Part shown: piece after piece, positions 10,745-24,900 of the stretch
How the letters are laid out: the number at the start of each line of letters is the position of its first letter
Numbering within the stretch: position 1 is the first letter of the stretch
DNA from: Lamellibrachia satsuma
Lineage: Eukaryota; Annelida; Polychaeta; Sabellida; Siboglinidae
Assembly: GCA_033239005.1 (NCBI GenBank)
Contig: BSQZ01000109.1
Coordinates: 1,311,001-1,375,000, forward strand
Reading direction: 5' to 3'
Length of the DNA stretch: 64,000 bases
Notes under the pieces: generated by a model
Told to the model about the DNA's origin: nothing
The model's input: only the letters and a program-made list of their open reading frames with translations
Databases searched by the model: none
Position numbers and translations under genes: made by a program

Positions 10745-11252
10745 ACAGTTGCAGTGCTTCACAGTTATAGTGCTTCACAGTTATAGTGTTTCACAGTTAT
10801 AGTGCTTCACAGTTATAGTGCTTCACAGTTGTAGTGCTTCACAGTTATAGTGCTTCACAGTTGTAGTGCTTCACAGTTGTAGCACTTCACAGTTATAGCG
10901 CTTCACAGTTGTAGCGCTTCACAGTTATAGTGCTTCACAGTTATAGTGCTTCACAGTTGTAGTGCTTCACAGTTATAGTGCTTCACAGTTATAATGCTTC
11001 ACAGTTGTAGCGCTTCACAGTTATAGTGTTTCACAGTTATAGTGTTTCACAGTTATAGTGTTTCACAGTTATAGTGCTTCACAGTTGTAGTGCTTCACAG
11101 GTGTAGTGTTTCACAGTTATAGTGCTTCACAATTGTAGTGCTTCACAGTTGTAGTGCTTCACAGTTGTAGTGCTTCACAGTTGTAGTGCTTCACAGTTGT
11201 AGTGCTTCACAGTTGTAGTGCTTCACAGTTGTAGTGCTTCACAGTTGTAAAG
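10745..11252. repeat. 16-bp minisatellite, about 31 copies
   Basis: The unit is CACAGTTGTAGTGCTT with A/G variation at position 8. Downstream to about 11,590 the sequence stays related (GTTGTAAAAC and TACAGTTG motifs) but degenerate. Confidence 0.95.
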
Positions 11253-11800
11253 CACTTGGCATGCAATTGTGAAACTTTGCAGCTGTAAATCATTAATGAT
11301 GTACAAATGTAAAACACCTGATGTCATTGTCTACAACTGTAATGTTGTATGTATAGGTGAAAATACTTAATATATACAGTTGTAATGTTGTACAAAAAGT
11401 TGTAAAACACTTGAGATCTACAGCTGCAATTTTGTATAGTTGTAAAAAAAACTTGATATCTACAGTTGCAACAATTTAATACAGTTGTACAATTGTAAAA
11501 CCCTTTTGATCTACAATTTTAATGCTGTGCAGGCAAAAACACTTGACATCTACATTTGTAATGCTGTACAGGTGTAAACACATACAACTTTGTAGATATA
11601 TCACAGAAATCAACCCATTATTGAGAAGACCACAGCTGAAACACATCCACAGTCACTGCATTATATTATTTCTAAACAGAGCAACAGATTTAACAAATTG
11701 TTGTGGCTGAGATCTATGTAACTGCCATTTATCAGGCCTCACAATTTACCCAGATGATACGACTAGTGACAGCGGCAGTGTAAAGTATGTATGTCTACTG
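11253..11800. other. No gene seen; degenerate continuation of the 16-bp repeat, then unique AT-rich DNA
   Basis: To about 11,600, scattered relatives of the preceding unit such as CTACAGTTG and TTGTAAAAC. After that, nothing recognisable. Confidence 0.5.
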
Positions 11801-11945
11801 GGTGTACCCTCGTATCACCAGGGTTGATGCATTCACCCTGGTGATATGAGAGTGTCCCCGACACCCTCGTATCACCAGGGTTGATGCATTCACCATGGTG
11901 ATACGAGGGTACACGTCGTACATGTCGGACACCCTCGTATCACCA
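11800..11945. repeat. Repeated palindromes (hairpin-forming inverted repeats)
   Basis: CCCTCGTATCACCAGGG is followed by TTGATGCATTCA and then by its near-complement CCCTGGTGATATGAGAG. A second copy follows with the right arm GGTGATACGAGGGT, then a partial third ends at CCCTCGTATCACCA. Arms are about 17 bp, loops about 12 bp. Confidence 0.9.
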
Positions 11946-12600
11946 ATGTTCACAAAGCTGACTTTGATGTAAAATTATAACAAATCAAATACTGTGTCAT
12001 CACAATGCACATTAAGACATACACAGTGAAAATCCTGTATTACCCTTTTAGATTGCAACATTCCAACTTTTAATTAGAAACTGCAATATTTAATCTTCTG
12101 TATGTATGTTGAACACATAATCACATTTGCAACCTCCACATTATGACCAGATGCCATTGATATCATGATTCCTACAACCAGTGCTGCCTTCATGACTTTC
12201 CATGCTCAGAGGTGCCAAGTCTACCACATTGGCAGTAGAACTACCACTTTTTCTTCAATGTTCAAAAAACCTACCGTTCTACCGTCTTCGAGCCAAAATC
12301 TACCACCAAACCACAATTTCAAGGTAGGTTAACAAAATTAATTTATTTATTTTTAATCCAACTATATCCTCAAACCCTCATTTCACATACAAAATGCACC
12401 AGAATTAAGTAAGTTATACCCTAAAATTCTTCCACCAGGAGGGGAATCCCTTCCCCTGCTCCCCCTTCCCACACTCCCCCCTTCCCACCTTGCAACTGCT
12501 GCACAAGGCCCACAGCACCATATCTTCATCAATAGCCCTCGCATCATGGGAAATAGTAGATCTGCTGCTGCTTCTCATGTAATATTACTTGGCACCTCTG
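11946..12600. other. No gene seen; probable 3' flank of OAT
   Basis: AT-rich, with a block at 12,220-12,310 rich in CTACCAC/CTACCG that resembles a small interspersed repeat end. On the minus strand an AATAAATAAA-type signal lies at about 12,340-12,350. It could serve as the OAT polyadenylation signal about 450 bases past the stop codon. Confidence 0.35.
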
Positions 12601-12785
12601 TATGCTGTCAATGTTACCCCCCAGTCACACTGTCAATGTTACCCCCAGTCACACTGTCAATGTTACCCACAGTCACACTGTCAATGTTACCCACAGTCAC
12701 ACTGTCAATGTTACCCACAGTCATACTGCCAATGTTACCCCCAGTCACATTGCGTACCCCCAGTCACACTGCGTACCCCTGGGGA
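12600..12785. repeat. 24-bp minisatellite in the probable OAT 3' UTR
   Basis: About seven copies of a unit with CAGTCACACTGTCAATGTTA. It ends within 10 bases of the OAT stop codon, so on the minus strand it would be the first part of the 3' UTR. Confidence 0.92.
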
Positions 12786-12792
12786 CTTAGTC

Positions 12793-12956
12793 CTAGGCCA
12801 ACCCCTCAAGGGACTTGCGGATAATCTCTATACATTCCCACAGTTGTTCTTCTGTGATGACAAGGGGCGGGGCGAAGCGAATCTTGTCTCCATGGGTGGG
12901 CTTGGCCAGGAGGCCATTGTCACGCATACGGAGACAAACCTTCCAAGCATCCAACG
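12793..12956 (-). CDS. OAT: OAT terminal coding exon (164 bp) with stop codon
   Basis: Acceptor GTGTTTCAG|CGTTGGATGC. Encodes [40 protein letters not shown] and [13 protein letters not shown], then TAG at 12,793-12,795. The LLAKPTHG and IRFAPPL motifs are strongly conserved in OAT. Joining to exon 6 makes a Pro codon across the junction and gives the length typical of invertebrate OAT. Confidence 0.97.
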
Positions 12957-15900
12957 CTGAAACACAAACAGTTCCTTATAGCCTATCAGTAGGACCAGTG
13001 CTGCCATCTGTGTTACATGATGTGCAACAAATGGCCTTTTGGGGAGAAGGTTGTAAACTATTATATCGGTCCAGTCGCAGGGATGGGTCAAGTATATGGA
13101 CAATGTACTTAAGTACAAGTACTTTAAAGTCCAAGTACTCATCTAAAATATAGGCAAGTACAAGTACTACTACTTTGTGACAAATTCAAGTACAAGTACA
13201 AAGTACTTTGAACATTTTAGTCAAGTACAGTCAATTACAGTACATCAAACGCTACATTTATGTTTCATAATGGTGAAGGTCAAAGCGATGAAAACACAAA
13301 AGCCGCAGTATTATGCATATGCTTGCATGTCTGTGGTGCCAGGTATTCATGAGGAAAACTGTATAAAGCCTCATTATTTCATCAACAACTTCCACTTTAC
13401 GTAAAACAAAACAACCAACGGGAGGATGTGTTACCTGACAACACACGGCTATATTTCTTTGTTCAGCATTTCTCTTATTTCTGCTCCCTCAGTCCCTATT
13501 CTCTCAGACACAGACTAGCACGTCTCATGGCTTCACGAGACATGCTGCATGTCTCATGGCTTCACGAGACATGCTGCATGTCTCATGGCTTCACGAGACA
13601 TGCTGCATGTCTCATGGCTTCACGAGACATGCTGCATGTCTCATGGCTTCACGAGACATGCTGCATGTCTCATGGCTTCACGAGACATGCTGCATGTCTC
13701 ATGGCTTCACGAGACATGCTGCATGTCTCATGGCTTCACGAGACATGCTGCATGTCTCATGGCTTCACGAGACATGCTGCATGTCTCATGGCTTCACGAG
13801 ACATGCTGCATGTCTCATGGCTTCACGAGACATGCTGCATGTCTCATGGCTTCACGAGACATGCTGCATGTCTCATGGTTTCACGAGACATGCTGCATGT
13901 CTCATGGCTTCACGAGACATGCTGCATGTCTCATGGCTTCACGAGACATGCTGCATGTCTCATGGCTTCATGAGACATGGATCCCACACTGAGTTCATCA
14001 TTATGAAGCACTTGAGTCATTGTAATTGCAATCAAGGGTCAGTTAGGAGTCCTCCAGATCTGAAGTCCTCAGATGTTACCTATGGTCTCAGGACTCTGTA
14101 CCACATGTATGGACAGTGGATATGGTCTAATCAAATAATGTACTCAGGATGTAAGCATGTAAGGATCATCTTAAATGAATCACTGTCAGAGATTTTGTTG
14201 CATTTTTTTTAAGGAAAATATTTCCAACAGTTGTACAGACTTTGTACAGTAGGGAAGTTCTCCATAGACCCATGCAATATAATTATGGTTTACCGCAATA
14301 TATATAATATATTATTTATATTTGAACAAAAACCAATGCCTACCCCTACGAACAAATGGTTACGTTTTACAAACTCCTCCATTTTACAAACATATGTACA
14401 TGGTATGACTCATAAATCAGTTTTTGCATGGAGTTCCTTCTTAAGTGCAGCTAACAATTAATAAACCACATGCTTTGATAATACACATTAAACCAATATC
14501 TTTGTAGTTAGTCTACCAGTGACTAAACATTACCCCCCCCCAAACAAGTACATCATGTGAAGGGGTAGAGGTGAGAAGGTTTGTCCAAATTACAACAAAG
14601 GGGATGTGTGGCAATTTGAATAATGTTTATTTGTCCTTGTTTTGAATAAAGACCACTTGAGACCAATTTACATGCTGATACATCAGTTCAGATTGTCTAT
14701 TTTTGGTGCACAAAGGCAGTGTTGCAATTTGCAATTAATATTTTCTGATCTTAGACTACTGGTTGTTGAGAGAGTTAGTGCACGCCAATACAACAGGTTT
14801 AAAATCACCTGTGTTCTTTTTAGTCAGACTGCTGGCACCTGATTATACTGGTGTAGGAGGCAGTCTGACTAGAGTCACCTTACTTCTACACAGGAAGACT
14901 TAGCTGGCAGTTCTTAGCAGTTAGCACTGTAAGCCAGTGCCAAGTGGCTTGGTCTCTGACCACATTAAAGACATTTCATGGCTAAATGGTGGGTTAACTA
15001 ATGAATGACCCTTTATGGACATCCTGGTGGCTTAATTCAACAAATGGATTATGGCCTGAACTGGTAGCCTACAATTGTTTGGTTAAGAGGGTGTTTCTGA
15101 CTGGGAAAAAATGCTGCCTGTTGCCTTTTTTGGGTATCATAGTCATGGTTATTGGAGAATGTACTATGTGTAGGGATGGGGAGGGGGGTGGGTAATCAAT
15201 CAGAAATAACAAGGTATTTAAACGAAATAGTTGAACATTCAAATACTTCAGGAAAGTTTCATTTTGTTAACTAGAAATAAATTAATTTTCACAGCATATG
15301 TTGAGAAAGCACTCCGATGTACTCGTAAAGTCTGAGTACATGAGTATGACTACAATAGAGCCAAATATAAAAAAAAAAAGGTACTTGGGAAAGTACTTCC
15401 CAAGTCCAATTGCTTTGATAGTCAAGTACAAGTCCAAGTAGAAGTACAGCACTCAGCAAAATGGCAAGTACAAGTCCAAGTAGAAGTACAGCACTCAGCA
15501 AAATGGCAAGTACAAGTCCAAATACAGTACTTTCTGTACTTAAGTACACAAGTACTTGAGTACTTGAACCCATCCCTGGGTCCAGGTGAATTAACAAGTC
15601 ATGTAACGCTAAGCATACCCAGGGTACATTGCTCAACTGTTATTGCACAATGAGTAATGATTTTCTATACCATGTTTGTGCGTTTGTGCAGCGCACATTC
15701 CACGACTCTATTTGACATGTCAGTGCACATTCCACGACTCTATTTGACATGTCAGCATACATTCCATGACTCTATTTGACATGTCAGTGCACATTCCATG
15801 GCTCTATTTGACATGTCAGTGCACATTCCACGACTCTATTTGACATGTCAGCATACATTCCATGACTCTATTTGACATGTCAGTGCACATTACACGACTC

Positions 15901-18900
15901 TATCTGACATGTCAGTGCACATTCCATGGCTCTATCTGACATGTCAGTGTACATCTTTATTTGACATATCAGCATACATTGCACAACAAACGTTGGCGCA
16001 ACTCGTGCACTTTTAAATGTTGGCTATTTTGAGTACTATAAATTATTAGTCCTTTCTTAATTTTATCATCTGAGAACAAAGGGAACAAATGGAACAAAGG
16101 GAACAAATGGAACAAAGGGAACAAAGGAAACAAAGGGAACAAAGGGGACAAATGGAACAAATGAAACAAAGGGAACAAAGGAAACAAAGGAAACAAAGGG
16201 AACAAAGGGAACAAATGGAACAAAGGGAACAAAGGAAACAAATGGAACAAATGGAACAAATGGAACAAAGGGAACAAAGGGAACAAAGGGAACAAAGGAA
16301 ACAAAGGAAACAAAGGAAACAAATGGAACAAATGGAACAAAGGAAACAAATGGAACAAAGGAAACAAATGGAACAAAGGGAACAAAGGAAACAAAGGGAA
16401 CAAATGGAACAAAGGAAACAAAGGAAACAAATTGAACAAAGGGAACAAAGGGACCAAAGGAAACAAAGGAAACAAAGGGTACAAAGGAAACAATGGGAAC
16501 AAAGGGAACAAATGGAACAAAGGAAACAAAGGGAACAAAGGAAACAAAGGGAACAAAGGAAACAAATGGAACAAAGGGAACAAAGGAAACAAAGGGAACA
16601 AAGCAAACAAAGGGTACAAAGGAAACAAAGGAAACAAAGGGAACAAAGGGAACACAGGAAACGAAGGGAACAAAGGCATTTGTTGTAATTTTACAATAAC
16701 ACTAAACATTAAAAACACCACCACACTCCGTCACTGTACATTGAACACTTTAATTTTACATTTCACCAGAATGTGTCAAAAACGGAACTTACTGTTTACT
16801 GGTGTCAAACGACACAAGAGTATCAATATTTAGTCATAAAGTCATTATTAAGGAAACAGCATTATAACACATGGATTACCAATGTACGGCTGGCATTACA
16901 AAACATGGATTACCAATGTACGGCTGGCATTATAACACATGGATTACCAATGTACGGCTGGCATTATAACACATGGATTAGCAATGTACGGCTGGCATTA
17001 TAACACATGGATTAGCAATGTATGGCTGGCATTATAACACATGGATTAGCAATGTACGGCTGGCATTATAACACATGGATTAGCAATGTACGGCTGGCAT
17101 TATAACACATGGATTAGCAATGTATGGCTGGCATTATAACACATGGATTACCAATGTACGGCTGGCATTATAACACATGGATTACCAATGTACGGCTGGC
17201 ATTATAACACATGGATTACAAATGTATGGCTGGCATTATAACACATGGATTAGCAATGTATGGCTGGCATTATAACACATGGATTAGCAATGTACGGCTG
17301 GCATTACAACACATGGATTAGCAATGTACGGCTGGCATTACAACACATGGATTACCAATGTACGGCTGGTATTATAACACATGGATTAGCAATGTACGGC
17401 TGGCATTAAGTGATTTTTTGCAACAAAACTGAGCAGTTTGATGATATATTTGATCCTTTCATTTAGCAATCTGATTAATATCACAAGAATGATGCTGTGT
17501 GCAGGCAAAATGCCTAGAAAGACCAGCAAGCTATCACAGTTGTTGTCTGTGTTAAATGCGCATTATTAAATGTAGGCTAAAGAAAATTAATTTAAAAATA
17601 ATCTGCAAAGTGGGATAGATAATAAGCATACCATTCTTAGAGAAATTATTGACTGTTTTAGGATGTACATATATTGTCTCTTCTATTCCCAATGTACACA
17701 TATTGTGTGTAAGACCTTCTATTCCTAAAGCCAATTGTTATTTGTGTCACTAATAAGTTTCACTGGCAGTTTGTGTCACTAATGGCTGCATTGGCTGTTT
17801 GTGCCACTAATGGCTGCACTGGCTGTTTGTGTCACTAATAGCTGCACTGGCTGTTTGTGACACTAATGGCTGCACTGGCTGTTTGTGACACTAACGGCTG
17901 CACTGTCTGTTTGTGTCACTAATGGTTGCACGGGCTGTTTGTGACACTAACGGCTGCACTGGCTGTTTGTGACACTAACGGCTGCACTGGCTGTTTGTGA
18001 CAATAAAGGCTACACTGGCTGTTTGTTCACTAATGGCTGCACTGGCTGTTTCTTCACGAATGGCTACACTGGCTGTTTTTTTCACTAATGGCTGCACTGG
18101 CTGTTTGTTCACCAAAAGCTGCACTGGCTGTTTGTGTCACTAATGGCTACACTGGCTGTTTGCGTCACTAATGGCTACACTGGCTGTTTGTGTCACTAAT
18201 GGCTGCACTGGCTGTTTGTTCACTAATGGCTGCACTGCTAGGAGTCACGTGGCTTGATGACAACGGCATTGAAGAGTGGACAGTAACATAGCTAAGATTG
18301 AAGACTCACGGTTGAATGACAATGGCACTGAAGAGAAGACAGTAACCCACCTAAAATTAAAGACTCACGGTTGAATGACAATGGCACTGAAGAGATGACA
18401 GTAACACAGCTAAGATTAAAGACTCACGGTTGAATGACAATGGCACTGAAGAGTGGACAGTAACATAGCTAAGATTAAAGATTCACGGTTGAATGACAAT
18501 CGCACTGAAGAGTGGACAGTAACACAGCTAAGATTAAAGAGTCAAGGTTGAATGACAATGTCACTGAAGAGTGGACAGTAACACAGCTAAGATTAAAGAC
18601 TCATGGTTGAATGACAATGGCACTGAAGAGTGGACAGTAACATAGCTAAGATTGAAGACTCACGGTTGAATGACAATGGCACTGAAGAGAAGACAGTAAC
18701 ACAGCTAAGATTAAAGACTCACGGTTGAATGACAATGGCACTGAAGAGTGGACAGTAACATAGCTAAGATTAAAGACTCACGGTTGAATGACAATCGCAC
18801 TGAAGAGTGGACAGTAACACAGCTAAGATTAAAGAGTCAAGGTTGAATGACAATGTCACTGAAGAGTGGACAGTAACACAGCTAAGATTAAAGACTCACG

Positions 18901-21900
18901 GTTGAATGACAATGGCACTGAAGAGTGGACAGTAACATGGCTAAGATTAAAGACTCACATGGTTGGATGACAATGGCACTGACGAGACAACAATGACACA
19001 GCTAAGATTAAAGACACACGGTTGAATGACAATGGCACTGAAGAGTGGACAGTTACACAGCTTAGATTAAAGACTCATGGTTGAATGACAATGGCACTGA
19101 AGAGTTGACAGTAACACAGCTAAGATTACAGACTCACGGTTGAATGACAATGGCACTGAAGAGTGGACAGTAACATAGCTAAGATTGAAGACTCACGTGG
19201 TTGGATGAAATTGCATTGAAGAGTCGACAGTAACATGGCTAAAATTAAAGACTAACATGGTTGCATGACAATGGCACTGATGAGTCAACAATAACACAGC
19301 TAAGATTAAAGACTCACATGGTTGGATGACAATGGCACTAAAGAGTCGACAGTAATACAGCTAAGATTAAAGACTCATGGTTGAATGACAATGGCACTGA
19401 AGAGTGGACAGTAACACAGCTAAGATTAAAGACTCACGGTTGAATGACAATGGCACTGAAGAGTGGACAGTAACACAGCTAAGATTAAAGACTCACGGTT
19501 GAATGACAATGGCACTGAAGAGTGGACAGTAACACAGCTAAGATTAAAGACTCACGGTTGAATGACAATGGCACTGAAGAGTGGACAGTAACACGGCTAA
19601 GATTAAAGACTCACGGTTGAATGACAATGGCACTGACGAGTGGACTGTAATATGGCTAAGATTAAAGACTCACGGTTGAATGACAATGGCATTGAAGAGT
19701 GGACAGTAACATAGCTAAGATTGAAGACTCACGTGGTTGGATGAAATTGTATTGAAGAGTCGACAGTAACATGGCTAAAATCAAAGACTCACATGGTTGA
19801 ATGACAATAGCACTGATGAGTCAACAATAACACAGCTAAGATTAAAGACTCACATGGTTGGATGACAATGGCACTGACGAGTCAACAGTAACACAGTTAC
19901 ACTGCTAAGATAAAAGACTCACGTGGTTGAATGACAAAGGCACTGAAGAGTCAACAGTAACACAGCTAAGATTAAAGACCCATGGTTGAATGACAATGGC
20001 ACTGAAGAGTCGACAGTAATACAGCTAAGATTAAAGACTCATGGTTGAATGACAATGGCACTGAAGAGTGGACAGTAATACAGCTAAGATTAAAGACTCA
20101 CATGGTTGAATGACAATGCACTAAAGAGTGGACAGTAAAACAGCTAAGATTAAAGACTCATGGTTGAATGACAATGGCACTGAAGAGTGGACAGTAACAC
20201 AGCTAAGATTAAAGACTCACATGATTGAATGACAATGCACTAAAGAGTGGACAGTAAAACAGCTAAGATCAAAGACTCACGGTTGAATGACAATGCCACT
20301 GAAGAGTGGACAGTAACACAGCTAAGACTAAAGACTCACGGTTGAATGACAATGGCACTGAAGAGTGGAGAGTAACACAGCTAAGATTAAAGTCTCACGT
20401 GGTTGGATGAATTTGCACTGAAGAGTCGACAGTAACACAGCTAAGATTAAAGACTCACGGTTGAAAGACAATGGCATTGAATAGTCAACGGTAGCACAGC
20501 TAAGATTAAAGAGTCACGGTTGAATGACAATGGCACTGAAGAGTGGACAGTAACACAGCTAAGACTAAAGACTCACGGTTGAATGACAATGGCACTGAAG
20601 AGTGGACAGTAGCACAGCTAAGATTAAAGACTAACGTGGTTGGATGAATTTGCACTGAAGAGTCGACAGTAACACAGCTAAGATTAAAGACTCACGGTTG
20701 AATGACAATGGCATTGAATAGTCAACAGTAACACAGCTAAGATTAAAGACTCATGGTTGAATGACAATGGCACTGAAGAGTGGACAGTAACACAGCTAAG
20801 ATTAAAGACTCACGGTTGAATGACAATGGCACTGAAGAGTGGACAGTAACATGGCTAAGATTAAAGACTCACATGGTTGGATGACAATGGCACTGACGAG
20901 ACAACAATGACACAGCTAAGATTAAAGACACACGGTTGAATGACAATGGCACTGAAGAGTGGACAGTTACACAGCTTAGATTAAAGACTCACGGTTGAAT
21001 GACAATGGCACTGAAGAGTTGACAGTAACACAGCTAAGATTACAGACTCACGGTTGAATGACAATGGCACTGAAGAGTGGACAGTAACATAGCTAAGATT
21101 GAAGACTCACGTGGTTGGATGAAATTGCATTGAAGAGTCGACAGTAACATGGCTAAAATTAAAGACTAACATGGTTGGATGACAATGGCACTGATGAGTC
21201 AACAATAACACAGCTAAGATTAAAGACTCACATGGTTGGATGACAATGGCACTAAAGAGTCGACAGTAATACAGCTAAGATTAAAGACTCATGGTTGAAT
21301 GACAATGGCACTGAAGAGTGGACAGTAACACAGCTAAGATTAAAGACTCACATGGTTGAATGACAATGCACTAAAGAGTGGACAGTAAAACAGCTAAGAT
21401 TAAAGACTCACGGTTGAATGACAATGGCACTGAAGAGTGGACAGTAACACAGCTAAGATTAAAGACTCACGGTTGAATGACAATGGCACTGAAGAGTGGA
21501 CAGTAACACAGCTAAGATTAAAGACTCACGGTTGAATGACAATGGCACTGAAGAGTGGACAGTAACACAGCTAAGATTAAAGACTCACGGTTGAATGACA
21601 ATGGCACTGACGAGTGGACTGTAATATGGCTAAGATTAAAGACTCACGGTTGAATGACAATGGCATTGAAGAGTGGACAGTAACATAGCTAAGATTGAAG
21701 ACTCACGTGGTTGGATGAAATTGTATTGAAGAGTCGACAGTAACATGGCTCAAATTAAAGACTCACATGGTTGAATGACAATAGCACTGATGAGTCAACA
21801 ATAACACAGTTACACAGCTAAGATTAAAGACTCACATGGTTGGATGACAATGGCACTGAAGAGTCGACAGTAATACAGCTAAGATTAAAAACTCATGGTT

Positions 21901-24900
21901 GAATGACAATGGCACTGAAGAGTGGACAGTAATACAGCTAAGATTAAAGACTCACGGTTGAATGACAATGGCACTGACGAGTGGACTGTAACACAGCTAA
22001 GATTAAAGACTCACATGATTGAATGACAATGCACTAAAGAGTGGACAGTAAAACAGCTAAGATCAAAGACTCACGGTTGAATGACAATGCCACTGAAGAG
22101 TGGACAGTAACACAGCTAAGACTAAAGACTCACGGTTGAATGACAATGGCACTGAAGAGTGGACAGTAACACAGCTAAGATTAAAGTCTCACGTGGTTGG
22201 ATGAATTTGCACTGAAGAGTCGACAGTAACACAGCTAAGATTAAAGACTCACGGTTGAAAGACAATGGCATTGAATAGTCAACAGTAGCACAGCTAAGAT
22301 TAAAGAGTCACGGTTGAATGACAATGGCACTGAAGAGTGGACAGTAACACAGCTAAGACTAAAGACTCACGGTTGAATGACAATGGCACTGAAGAGTGGA
22401 CAGTAGCACAGCTAAGATTAAAGACTAATGTGGTTGGATGAATTTGCACTGAAGAGTGGACAGTAACACAGCTAAGACTAAAGACTCACGGTTGAATGAC
22501 AATGGCACTGAAGAGTGGAGAGTAACACAGCTAAGATTAAAGTCTCACGTGGTTGGATGAATTTGCACTGAAGAGTCGACAGTAACACAGCTAAGATTAA
22601 AGACTCACGGTTGAAAGACAATGGCATTGAATAGTCAACGGTAGCACAGCTAAGATTAAAGAGTCACGGTTGAATGACAATGGCACTGAAGAGTGGACAG
22701 TAACACAGCTAAGACTAAAGACTCACGGTTGAATGACAATGGCACTGAAGAGTGGACAGTAACACAGCTAAGATTAAAGACTCACGGTTGAATGACAATG
22801 GCACTGAAGAGTGGACAGTAACACAGCTAAGATTAAAGACTCACGGTTGAATGACAATGGCACTGAAGAGTGGACAGTAACACAGCTAAGATTAAAGACT
22901 CACAGTTGAATGACAATGGCACTGACGAGTGGACTGTAATATGGCTAAGATTAAAGACTCACGGTTGAATGACAATGGCATTGAAGAGTGGACAGTAACA
23001 TAGCTAAGATTGAAGACTCACGTGGTTGGATGAAATTGTATTGAAGAGTCGACAGTAACATGGCTCAAATTAAAGACTCACATGGTTGAATGACAATAAC
23101 ACTGATGAGTCAACAATAACACAGTTACACAGCTAAGATTAAAGACTCACATGGTTGGATGACAATGGCACTGACGAGTCAACAGTAACACAGTTACACT
23201 GCTAAGATAAAAGACTCACGTGGTTGAATGACAAAGGCACTGAAGAGTCAACAGTAACACAGCTAAGATTAAAGACTCATGGTTGAATGACAATGGCACT
23301 GAAGAGTCGACAGTAATACAGCTAAGATTAAAAACTCATGGTTGAATGACAATGGCACTGAAGAGTGGACAGTAATACAGCTAAGATTAAAGACTCACGG
23401 TTGAATGACAATGGCACTGACGAGTGGACTGTAACACAGCTAAGATTAAAGACTCACATGATTGAATGACAATGCACTAAAGAGTGGACAGTAAAACAGC
23501 TAAGATCAAAGACTCACGGTTGAATGACAATGCCACTGAAGAGTGGACAGTAACACAGCTAAGACTAAAGACTCACGGTTGAATGACAATGGCACTGAAG
23601 AGTGGAGAGTAACACAGCTAAGATTAAAGTCTCACGTGGTTGGATGAATTTGCACTGAAGAGTCGACAGTAACACAGCTAAGATTAAAGACTCACGGTTG
23701 AAAGACAATGGCATTGAATAGTCAACAGTAGCACAGCTAAGATTAAAGAGTCACGGTTGAATGACAATGGCACTGAAGAGTGGACAGTAACACAGCTAAG
23801 ACTAAAGACTCACGGTTGAATGACAATGGCACTGAAGAGTGGACAGTAGCACAGCTAAGATTAAAGACTAACGTGGTTGGATGAATTTGCACTGAAGAGT
23901 GGACAGTAACACAGCTAAGACTAAAGACTCACGGTTGAATGACAATGGCACTGAAGAGTGGAGAGTAACACAGCTAAGATTAAAGTCTCACGTGGTTGGA
24001 TGAATTTGCACTGAAGAGTCGACAGTAACACAGCTAAGATTAAAGACTCACGGTTGAAAGACAATGGCATTGAATAGTCAACGGTAGCACAGCTAAGATT
24101 AAAGAGTCACGGTTGAATGACAATGGCACTGAAGAGTGGACAGTAACACAGCTAAGACTAAAGACTCACGGTTGAATGACAATGGCACTGAAGAGTGGAC
24201 AGTAGCACAGCTAAGATTAAAGACTAACGTGGTTGGATGAATTTGCACTGAAGAGTCGACAGTAACACAGCTAAGATTAAAGACTCACGGTTGAATGACA
24301 ATGGCATTGAATAGTCAACAGTAACACAGCTAAGATTAAAGACTCATGGTTGAATGACAATGGCACTGAAGAGTGGACAGTAACACAGCTAAGATTAAAG
24401 ACTCACGGTTGAATGACAATGGCACTGAAGAGTGGACAGTAACATGGCTAAGATTAAAGACTCACATGGTTGGATGACAATGGCACTGACGAGACAACAA
24501 TGACACAGCTAAGATTAAAGACACACGGTTGAATGACAATGGCACTGAAGAGTGGACAGTAACACAGCTTAGATTAAAGACTCACGGTTGAATGACAATG
24601 GCACTGAAGAGTTGACAGTAACACAGCTAAGATTACAGACTCACGGTTGAATGACAATGGCACTGAAGAGTGGACAGTAACATAGCTAAGATTGAAGACT
24701 CACGTGGTTGGATGAAATTGCATTGAAGAGTCGACAGTAACATGGCTAAAATTAAAGACTAACATGGTTGGATGACAATGGCACTGATGAGTCAACAATA
24801 ACACAGCTAAGATTAAAGACTAACATGGTTGGATGACAATGGCACTAAAGAGTCGACAGTAATACAGCTAAGATTAAAGACTCATGGTTGAATGACAATG

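Larger units (their letters stand above)
13078..15578. mobile_element. hAT-like non-autonomous DNA element with AAGTAC-rich ends
   Basis: The left end CAGGGATGGGTCAAGTA and the right end TACTTGAACCCATCCCTG are near-perfect inverted repeats. Subterminal DNA on both sides is full of AAGTAC/GTACTT motifs (13,095-13,230 and 15,300-15,560), a common arrangement in hAT elements. GGTCCAG occurs just outside both ends (13,068 and 15,579) and could be an imperfect 8-bp target duplication with two extra bases on the left. It sits in the OAT intron before the last exon. No transposase frame is visible inside. Confidence 0.72.

Noticed and set aside
13428..14212. Long plus-strand frames of 147-218 codons repeating the same peptide
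   Set aside because: The 29-bp unit is 2 modulo 3, so one peptide cycle runs through all frames; this is satellite DNA inside a hAT-like element.
15969..16833. Glu/Gln/Arg-rich, Asn/Lys/Gly-rich and Phe/Pro/Leu-rich frames
   Set aside because: All come from the 9-bp GGGAACAAA repeat and lack any non-repeat coding part.
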